26,697 nucleotides of DNA from contig JBDTNL010000052.1 of NCBI GenBank assembly GCA_039933785.1, positions 1-26,697 on the forward strand, written 5' to 3'. Shown piece after piece: positions 17,198 to 23,698 of the stretch (position 1 is the first letter of the stretch; every line of letters begins with the position of its first letter). A model generated the notes under the pieces. That model did not search any database and had not been told where the DNA came from. It was given only the letters and a program-made list of their open reading frames with translations. The position numbers were made by a program, and so were the translations under genes. Source of the DNA: JBDTNL01 sp039933785. Lineage in GTDB: Bacteria > Acidobacteriota > Thermoanaerobaculia > Multivoradales > JAGPDF01.

Positions 17198-17544
17198 GAC
17201 CCGTTCCGACGGTGCTCGCCAGCGGTGAGGAGTTCATGCTGCTGCGCCGTCACGGAGGCCTGTGGGCAGCGCCGGGATCCGCGGTGCACGCCTGCGAGGC
17301 CCAGGCGGGTGAACGCGTGATCCTGCGCTTGGCGAGCGGTGCGCAGCTCGAGGCGGATCAAGTGCTCGGGATGGTTCGCGGCCTCGGAGTCCGCTCGCTG
17401 GGAGCCGTGCTCAGGACCTGTTGGACGGAATCGGCGCGCGGCCTCGCGGTCCACGCGGGCGAACCCTGCGTGGTGATCGACGAAGCTGCACCGCCTGAGG
17501 CGCTGCGCTTTCACGGTGGAGTCGCATCGGAGGTCGAGGAATGA
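17194..17544 (+). CDS. Small CheW-related protein, candidate FrzB analogue
   Basis: A 116-residue protein with no confident family by eye. The start GEEFMLLRRHGGLWAAPGSA resembles the CheW opening strand pattern. The segment ADQVLGMVRGLGVRS (54-68) followed by ARGLAVHAGEPCVVID (81-96) resembles the second half of a CheW domain (VDxVLGV, then a Gly-rich strand and VID). About 30 residues of a normal CheW are missing. Position supports a coupling role: it overlaps cheW and mcp2 by 4 bp on each side, and mcp2 has a strong Shine-Dalgarno (GAGG) inside its 3' end. In Myxococcus, FrzB is a short CheW-like protein that connects receptors but does not reach CheA, and this gene is a plausible counterpart. 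It could also be an unrelated small adaptor. Function is inference. Confidence 0.6.
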   Translation: MRPVPTVLASGEEFMLLRRHGGLWAAPGSAVHACEAQAGERVILRLASGAQLEADQVLGMVRGLGVRSLGAVLRTCWTESARGLAVHAGEPCVVIDEAAPPEALRFHGGVASEVEE

Positions 17545-19166
17545 TCGATCGCGCGACGGCTCGCCGGGCGATGGCGCAGGAGGCGGCGCGCTGGTTCGCG
17601 ATCGTAACCGTCAGCGTCGCCGGCATTGCGCTGCTGCTGGTGGCCGAGGCGCACGGCGCCCCGGCGTGGATGGTCGGCGCCTATGCCCTCACTTGCGCCG
17701 TCGCCCTGCTGCTCTATCGCTTCCTGGTGGTGCCCTCGATGCGCGAGCTCGAGGCGCGGCATTCGGCGACACGTTCGGCATTGGATCACTTGGGCAAGGC
17801 TTTGGAGCACGTGCGCGCTGGCGATCTGGTGCACGCCGGGCGGGAGGCGAGCGACGTCCCGGGCCGGGCCGGCGCCTCCCTGGCCGGTGCGATTGGGGCC
17901 CTCGAGGTCATCGCGCAGCGCATCCAGGGCGGCTCGACGGATGTCGCCGGCGCCGCGACGGCGGTCAATCGCATCGCGGCGGAGCTCGCCTCGGCTTCCT
18001 CGGAGCAGGCGGCTTCGGTGGTCGAGATCACCGCGGCGATGGAAGAGCTCGCCCGCACCGCCGGGCAGATCGCTGACAGCGCGCGCGCCCAGGCGGAGCT
18101 CGCCGAGCGCGGCGAGCAGATCGGCCATCGCGGTGCCAGCGCCGTGGCGGATGCGGTGAGCGGAGTCGAGCAGGTGCGCGAGCGCATCGCCAGCATCGCG
18201 GGACGCGCCGAGGCGCTGGACGTGAGCGCGCGGGAGATCTTTCGCGTGCTCGATCTGATCACGCACATCGCGCGCGAGACGCACTTGCTGTCGCTCAACG
18301 CGGCGATCGAGGCCGCGGCCGAAACCGGTGAGAGCGGTCGCCGTTTTTCGCTGGTCGCCGACGAGGTTAGGCGGCTGGCGCAGCGCGCCCAGGAATCGGC
18401 CAATTCGGTGCGCAGCTTGCTCGATGACTTCGGAGCCTCGGTGCGCGCCACCGTGGTAGCGACCGCGGAGGGCGGCGGGCAGGCCGCGCAGGTGCTCGAG
18501 CATGCGCAGGCCGGAGCGCTGGCGATCGACGACTTGCGTGCGGCGGCGGTGGCCGCGGCGGGCGCAGCGCGCGAGGTCTCGAGCGCCACCCACGAGCAGG
18601 AGGCGGCCGCCGGCGAAGTCGTTGCAACGCTGCGCGAGGCGAGCAGCGTGGTGCAGCAGATCGCCGAAGGGCTACGGCGCTTCTCCGAGACCTCGGGCAG
18701 GTTGCAGGCCCTGGGTCTCGATACCCAGCTCATGGCGCAGACGCTGCGCCTCGCTTCCGACCATTCACTCAAGCACGTGGTCGAGAATTGGCTCGAGGTG
18801 CTGCGGCCGCGTCTGGGGAATTGGTCGGCCATCGAGGGGCTGCTGGAGGATTTCGTCGTCCGTCTGCCCTACGTCGAGTGTGTTTACTACTATGAGACCG
18901 ACGGTGGCCGCACCATGCTGGTGGTCAACCGACAGATTCTCGGCGACCGCAGTCTCCCGACCGCGGTCATGGAGGGCATCGGCTTCACCGAGCGCCCCTG
19001 GTACAAGATGGCTGTGGCCTCGGGGCGCGCGGTCCTCACGCCGCCCTACGAATCGACCTTGTCGCACGAGCTGATCGTGGTCGCGGCGGTGCCCGCGCTA
19101 CAGGATGGGCGGCTCCTCGGAGTGCTCGGCCTCGACGTCAACGTCGACGCCTGGACGCGGGCATAG
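17541..19166 (+). CDS. Methyl-accepting chemotaxis receptor with C-terminal Cache/PDC-like segment (mcp2)
   Basis: A 541-residue paralogue of mcp1. Two membrane helices (about 18-36 and 43-64) are separated by a few residues, leaving no periplasmic domain. The signalling hairpin has the tip ETHLLSLNAAIEAAAETGES and RRFSLVADEVRRLAQ (about 246-281). Relative to mcp1 and to the usual family pattern, the segment after NAAIEAA contains one extra residue (AETGESGRRF against AAGDRGRRF). The C-terminal part (about 410-541) has a clearer Cache/PDC signature than mcp1: VECVYYYETDGGRTMLV, then TERPWYKMAVASGRAVLTPP, then ELIVVAAVP and GVLGLDVNVDAW. With no downstream membrane helix, the Cache-like module should be cytoplasmic. 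ATG 17541 overlaps the upstream stop (ATGA) and has a good Shine-Dalgarno. The methylation sites cannot be assigned with confidence. Confidence 0.88.
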   Translation: MIDRATARRAMAQEAARWFAIVTVSVAGIALLLVAEAHGAPAWMVGAYALTCAVALLLYRFLVVPSMRELEARHSATRSALDHLGKALEHVRAGDLVHAGREASDVPGRAGASLAGAIGALEVIAQRIQGGSTDVAGAATAVNRIAAELASASSEQAASVVEITAAMEELARTAGQIADSARAQAELAERGEQIGHRGASAVADAVSGVEQVRERIASIAGRAEALDVSAREIFRVLDLITHIARETHLLSLNAAIEAAAETGESGRRFSLVADEVRRLAQRAQESANSVRSLLDDFGASVRATVVATAEGGGQAAQVLEHAQAGALAIDDLRAAAVAAAGAAREVSSATHEQEAAAGEVVATLREASSVVQQIAEGLRRFSETSGRLQALGLDTQLMAQTLRLASDHSLKHVVENWLEVLRPRLGNWSAIEGLLEDFVVRLPYVECVYYYETDGGRTMLVVNRQILGDRSLPTAVMEGIGFTERPWYKMAVASGRAVLTPPYESTLSHELIVVAAVPALQDGRLLGVLGLDVNVDAWTRA

Positions 19167-19173
19167 CTCCGCC

Positions 19174-21291
19174 GTGCTCGACGACGAGCTGGCCTCGCTC
19201 CTGCCGATCTTCATCGACGAGACGCGCGAGCGGATCGAGCACCTGGCCTCGGCGCTGGCCGATCTGGACGCCGACCCCAAGGCGCTCACGGTGGTGAAAC
19301 GCGAGCTTCATACCGTCAAGGGCGCGGCGCGGATGATGCAATTCGCCACCCTCGCCGAGCTCTGTCACGGCGCGGAGGACGTCCTGCTGCTGCGTGGCAT
19401 CGAGGCGCGCCCCATCCTGCAGCGCGTGTGCGACCGGTTGATGGAGCTGGTCGACCGCGTGGCCGCCACGAACGAAGCGCCAGCCCGCCAGGACGACTTG
19501 ATGACGGAATTGGCGGCGGCGTCGGTTCCGACCAGCGCTGCCTCAGCCGCCGTGCCGGAGCCGGTGGCCGAAGGGGTCAACCAATCGCCGCTGCCCGGAG
19601 CGGAAGGCGCGGAGCCCGCGGCGGTCTCTCGCGGTCACGAGGTCGGCGATCTGCGCATCTCGCCCGAGGCCCTTGATGCGCTTGCCGAGCGCTCGACGCA
19701 GGTTCGACTCACCGCGCTCGGGCTCGGCCGCGTGGTCGATCGCCTGCGCGAGCTCGGCACTCTGGCTGAGGATGGCGTACGCGAGCCGCAGCCGGCGCAG
19801 GTCCTGGCGGTGCTGGCGACGATGTTGCGGCGCGCCGCCGGCGACCTCGAGAGCGGCGAGCGTCAATTGGCCAGGGCAGGAGAAGACCAGCTCGACACTC
19901 TGCTTGCGGTGCAGCTGCAACCCTTGCGGACGCATTTCCAGCGCTTCGCCCGCCACGCGCGCGAGCTCGGCCGGGAGCTCGGCAAGGACGTGGCGATCGA
20001 GCTCGAGGGCGGGGCAACGCGCCTGGACCGCCGAGTGGTACGCGACCTCGAGGATGCGCTCCTGCACCTGGTGCGAAACGCGGTCGACCATGGCCTCGAG
20101 AGTACGGAGGCGCGGCGCGCCGCCGGGAAGCCCCCGCAGGGCCAAGTGCGGCTGTCGGCGCGCACGCGCGGTGCGCGGGTCGAGATGCGGGTGGAAGACG
20201 ACGGGCGAGGCGTCGACGCCGTCGCGGTTCGCGCGCGCGCCGTGGCGCTGCGGTTGCTCGACAAATCGGCGGCGGACGCGATGTCCGAGGGCGACCTGCA
20301 GCAGCTCCTGTTTCTGCCCGGCTTTTCGACCTCGAGCAGCGTCTCGCAGGTCTCCGGTCGCGGCATCGGGCTCGACATCGTGGCCGCGGCGGTGGCGCGC
20401 CTCGGGGGCGAGGTGCGGGTCGAGTCGAAGCTCGGCGCCGGCACCGCCATTGTGCTCGAGGTGCCGCTGGCGCGGCGCGGCGAACGCGTGTTCCTGCTCC
20501 GCGTCGGCCGGCTGCAGCTGGCGCTCCCCGCGGCGGTCGTGCGCACCGTGTCGGTCGCGAGCGCCGACCCTCACGCTTCGGAGAACGCGGCGCGAGGGGG
20601 ACGGGTCTCGGTGCGCATCGGCGATCGGTTGGTGTCGTGCGTGTCGCTGGCGGCGCAGTTCGGGCAGAGCGAGCCGCAGCGCCCGATGGTTATCGAAGCG
20701 CAGATCCTGAATCACACTTTCGCGGTCACCGTGGACGCCATCGAGGGCGAGGAGGAGGTCTTGATGCGCGCCGTTCCCGCGGCAGCGTCGAGCCGTCTCC
20801 TCGAAGGGTTGGCCCTGCTCGCGGCAGGCCATCCGGTCGGCGTGCTCTCTCCGGTGGCGCTGGCGCAGCATGAGGGCGGAGTGCAGCTCTTGCCCGTGCT
20901 CCGCGTGGCGCCGCCGCCGCCACGGGTGCACGTCCTGCTGGTCGACGATTCGCGAGTAACCCGCGAGATGGAGCGCCGCCTGCTCGAGGACGCCGGGTTC
21001 GTCGTCGCCGCGGCGAGCGATGGCGAAGAGGCTCTGCGCGCGCTCGGTGAGCGCCACTTCGATTGCGTGGTCACCGACATCGAGATGCCGGGTATGGACG
21101 GTTTTCGGCTCACCCGCGAGCTGCGCGCGCTGCCGCAGTTCGCCAACCTGCCAGTGGTGGTGGTGTCGACGCGCGATCGGCCCGAGGATCGCCTGCAGGG
21201 CATGCAGGCGGGAGCCGACGCTTATCTCACCAAGCAGAGCTTGAACGGCGGCGAGCTGATCGAGCAAGTACGGCGCCTCGCGGGGCGTTGA
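19174..21291 (+). CDS. cheA: CheA histidine kinase fused to a receiver domain (FrzE-like)
   Basis: A GTG start 7 nt after the mcp2 stop gives 705 residues. Domains in order are: HPt/P1 with phospho-acceptor His46 in ELHTVKGAARMM; a low-complexity Ala/Glu/Pro linker of about 105-155 in place of a recognisable P2; P3 dimerisation helices (about 160-255); and the catalytic P4 domain. P4 has N-box LVRNAVDHGLE (299-309), G1 EDDGRGVD (341-348) and G2 GRGIGL (395-400). P5, a CheW-like domain, covers about 435-575. A C-terminal receiver (585-703) carries D590/D591, acceptor D635 in VVTDIEMPGMDGF, S665/T666 and K687. The kinase phosphorylates His46 and transfers to receivers. The fused receiver may be a phosphate sink, an output, or a regulator of phosphotransfer, as proposed for FrzE. 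The site residues are intact. An upstream in-frame start at 19105 exists but lies within mcp2. Confidence 0.92.
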   Translation: MLDDELASLLPIFIDETRERIEHLASALADLDADPKALTVVKRELHTVKGAARMMQFATLAELCHGAEDVLLLRGIEARPILQRVCDRLMELVDRVAATNEAPARQDDLMTELAAASVPTSAASAAVPEPVAEGVNQSPLPGAEGAEPAAVSRGHEVGDLRISPEALDALAERSTQVRLTALGLGRVVDRLRELGTLAEDGVREPQPAQVLAVLATMLRRAAGDLESGERQLARAGEDQLDTLLAVQLQPLRTHFQRFARHARELGRELGKDVAIELEGGATRLDRRVVRDLEDALLHLVRNAVDHGLESTEARRAAGKPPQGQVRLSARTRGARVEMRVEDDGRGVDAVAVRARAVALRLLDKSAADAMSEGDLQQLLFLPGFSTSSSVSQVSGRGIGLDIVAAAVARLGGEVRVESKLGAGTAIVLEVPLARRGERVFLLRVGRLQLALPAAVVRTVSVASADPHASENAARGGRVSVRIGDRLVSCVSLAAQFGQSEPQRPMVIEAQILNHTFAVTVDAIEGEEEVLMRAVPAAASSRLLEGLALLAAGHPVGVLSPVALAQHEGGVQLLPVLRVAPPPPRVHVLLVDDSRVTREMERRLLEDAGFVVAAASDGEEALRALGERHFDCVVTDIEMPGMDGFRLTRELRALPQFANLPVVVVSTRDRPEDRLQGMQAGADAYLTKQSLNGGELIEQVRRLAGR

Positions 21292-21319
21292 TTCGTTCCA
21301 TCGGGCGTAGACTCCAGTC

Positions 21320-22348
21320 GTGTCTCCACTGCGTGTTCTGCTGGTCGACGACTCGGTTTCCGTGCGCGCCGTGGTTCGCCGTTTCCTCACCCAGGATCCC
21401 GGTCTCGAGCTGGTGGGCGAAGCGCCCGACGGCGAAGCTGCGGTCGAGGCCGCGGCGCGCCTGCGGCCCGACGTGATCGTGATGGATTTGCAGATGCCGG
21501 TGCTCGACGGACTGGTCGCCATCGAACGCATCATGGCGGCGCGTCCCGTGCCGATCATCGTGTTGTCCTCGCGCGCCAATCGCAATCTCGCGGAGACCGC
21601 ATTCGAGGCCATGCGCCGCGGAGCGCTCGAGGTCCTCCCCAAGCCCGAGGACACCGAGAGCTGGCACGAGCTGTCGCGTAGCCTGCCGCGTGTGGTGCAC
21701 GCGGTGGCGCGTGGCGCCGAACCGCGCCAACGAGCCGGTCCGCGCGGCACCACCACCTTCGCGCCGGCGGTAGGCAGGCTGCGTTGGGTGGTGGTGGGTG
21801 CCTCGACCGGCGGCCCGGTCGCGCTCCGCGATCTGCTCGCGGAGCTGCCGCGATCGGCGCCAGTGAGCGTGCTCATCGTGCAGCACATCGCGCCGGGCTT
21901 CGAGCCCGGCCTCGCGGATTGGCTGGCCCGCAGCACGGAGCTCAATGTCGGACTGGCGCTCGACGGGGAGCGCCCGACGGCAGGGACGGCGCGCATCTGC
22001 CCGCCGAACGTGCACCTGCATCTGCTGGCGGGAGGCGTCCTCCATCTCGACGCGATTACCCCGCCGCGACGGAGCCACCGTCCTTCGGCGGACGAGCTCT
22101 TCCAGTCGGCTTCGACCGCCAGCCCGCGCGAGACCGCCGGCATCCTCTTGACCGGGATGGGAGTGGACGGCGCCGAAGGCTTGCTTGCACTTCGGCAGGC
22201 GGGCGCGATGACCCTGGTGCAGGACGAAGCCAGCTGCGCCGTCTTCGGCATGCCGCGGGCGGCACTCGAACGGGCCGCGGCCGAGCTCGCCATGGCGCCC
22301 GCGGACCTCGGACGTACCCTGCGCCAGACCTGGGAACGCGGCGGTTGA
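21320..22348 (+). CDS. cheB: CheB protein-glutamate methylesterase
   Basis: A 342-residue protein with an N-terminal receiver (acidic residues D10/D11, acceptor D56 in VIVMDLQMPVLDG) and a C-terminal methylesterase domain. The catalytic triad is complete: Ser162 in GASTGG, His189 in VQHIAPGFEPGLADWL and Asp283 in LTGMGVDGAEGL. It demethylates or deamidates receptor glutamates, giving adaptation. The start codon is GTG without an evident Shine-Dalgarno, 28 nt after the cheA stop. Its TGA overlaps the TTG start of cheR. Activity should be stimulated by phosphorylation from CheA. A CheD deamidase, CheC/CheX/FliY or CheZ phosphatase is not encoded here. Confidence 0.94.
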   Translation: MSPLRVLLVDDSVSVRAVVRRFLTQDPGLELVGEAPDGEAAVEAAARLRPDVIVMDLQMPVLDGLVAIERIMAARPVPIIVLSSRANRNLAETAFEAMRRGALEVLPKPEDTESWHELSRSLPRVVHAVARGAEPRQRAGPRGTTTFAPAVGRLRWVVVGASTGGPVALRDLLAELPRSAPVSVLIVQHIAPGFEPGLADWLARSTELNVGLALDGERPTAGTARICPPNVHLHLLAGGVLHLDAITPPRRSHRPSADELFQSASTASPRETAGILLTGMGVDGAEGLLALRQAGAMTLVQDEASCAVFGMPRAALERAAAELAMAPADLGRTLRQTWERGG

Positions 22349-23697
22349 GCGACGAGACCCAACGCTTCGCAAATCTGATTCGTGAGCACACGGGCAACGC
22401 CCTCCCGGCGTCGCGTCTGCCGAGTCTCGAGCAGCTGCTCGAACGCCGCGCCGCCGCCACCTCGCGCAGCCATCAGCGCTACCTCAACGATCTCGCCGCC
22501 GGCCGCTTGTCCGGCGAGTGGTCGCTGGTGGTGACCGAGATCACGATCAAGGAGTCGTTTTTTTTTCGCGCCCCGCAGCAGTTCGAGGCCATCGCACGCC
22601 AGGTGCTGCCGCAGCTCGTGGCGGCACGCGCCGCGACCCGCCGCCTGCGGGTGTGGTCGGTGGCCTCGGCGAGCGGCGAGGAGCCCGCAACGCTCGCTAT
22701 CCTGCTCGCGGAGCAGGCCAGCTTGCACGGCTGGGATTGGCAGGTGCTGGCGACCGACCTCGACGCTGACGCCCTCGAGCGCGCGCGCCGCGGTTTGCAT
22801 GGCGAGCGCGCCGTCGCCGGCGTGCCGGAAGCGATGCGCGAGCGCTGGTTCTCGCGCCGCGCGGGCTCGTACGAGTTGTCGCCGCAACTCCAGGAGCGGA
22901 TCGTGTACCGGGAGCTCAACCTCGTTCGCCCTCCGTGGACCTTGCCCGAGCGGGCGTTCGACCTGATCCTGGCGCGGAATGTCCTGATCTATTTTCGGCG
23001 AACGATGCAGCGCCGCGTTCTGGCCAGCCTGGCGGAATACATGGCGGCCGATGGGTTTCTCTTCCTCGGCGCCTCGGAAACCCTCTGGCAGGCGCAGGGC
23101 GAGCTCGACGTGCAGGACCTGGGTGGTGTTTTCTGCTACCGATTCCCCAAGACGCCGAAGCCGACGGCCGCCGCGAAGGCGCCGAGCCTCGTGCCGCAGC
23201 CCAGTCTTTCCGCGAGCAAGGCGCGGCGCGGAGCGACGGCCAAGGCGCCTGGTGCCGCGCTGGCGAAGCTCGCGGCGCCGCCGGTGGTCAGCCCGCCGGC
23301 AACACCGCTGCTCGTCGCCGTCGAAGCGCTCCGTGAACGGCAGTTCGAACCCGCGGGCCGGGCGATCGAGAGAGCGCTCGCCGAGGATCCAGAGGACGCG
23401 AGAGCGCATGCCGTCTGCGGTCTGTTGAGCGAGGTGCTGGGGAACGGGGCGGCCGCGGTGGCGGCCTATCGTGCCGCCCTTTATCTCGATCCCGGGCTGT
23501 ATCAAGTGCGCGCGCTGCTCGCCGAGGCGCTGGCTCGCCAGGGAGAAACCGAGCGCGCCGATCAGCAATGGCGAGAGCTGTTGCGGGAGCTGGCCAGTGG
23601 GCGCGCCCATGCCATGGCCGGCGTCGATGGATTGCCCTGGCCCGAGCGCGAGCGCTCGCTGCGCCGCGCGCGCCAGGCGCTGCGCGAACCGCCCTGA
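22345..23697 (+). CDS. cheR: CheR protein-glutamate methyltransferase with C-terminal TPRs (FrzF-like)
   Basis: A 450-residue protein read from TTG 22345, which overlaps the cheB stop by 4 bp (TTGA). The N-terminal helical CheR domain is followed by the KESFFFRAPQQF motif (69-80) and the SAM-binding catalytic domain: VWSVASASGEEP (103-114), LATDLDADAL (135-144) and ILARNVLIYFRR (208-219). An Ala/Pro/Lys-rich linker at about 270-320 leads to TPR repeats of about 325-410 (ALAEDPEDARAHAVCG, then AVAAYRAALYLDPGLYQVRALLAEAL). It methylates receptor glutamates. CheR fused to TPRs occurs in alternative pathways such as Frz, where the repeats control methyltransferase access. Codons 72-74 are TTT-TTT-TTT, forming a nine-T run. 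The longer frame beginning at 21784 lies on cheB and is not coding. Confidence 0.92.
   Translation: MSDETQRFANLIREHTGNALPASRLPSLEQLLERRAAATSRSHQRYLNDLAAGRLSGEWSLVVTEITIKESFFFRAPQQFEAIARQVLPQLVAARAATRRLRVWSVASASGEEPATLAILLAEQASLHGWDWQVLATDLDADALERARRGLHGERAVAGVPEAMRERWFSRRAGSYELSPQLQERIVYRELNLVRPPWTLPERAFDLILARNVLIYFRRTMQRRVLASLAEYMAADGFLFLGASETLWQAQGELDVQDLGGVFCYRFPKTPKPTAAAKAPSLVPQPSLSASKARRGATAKAPGAALAKLAAPPVVSPPATPLLVAVEALRERQFEPAGRAIERALAEDPEDARAHAVCGLLSEVLGNGAAAVAAYRAALYLDPGLYQVRALLAEALARQGETERADQQWRELLRELASGRAHAMAGVDGLPWPERERSLRRARQALREPP
22558..22566 (+). repeat. Nine-T homopolymer within cheR
   Basis: A run of nine thymines encodes Phe72-Phe73-Phe74 of CheR inside a high-GC gene where Phe is otherwise mostly TTC. 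It is a potential slippage site in an essential part of the enzyme. Confidence 0.85.
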
Positions 23698-23698
23698 A

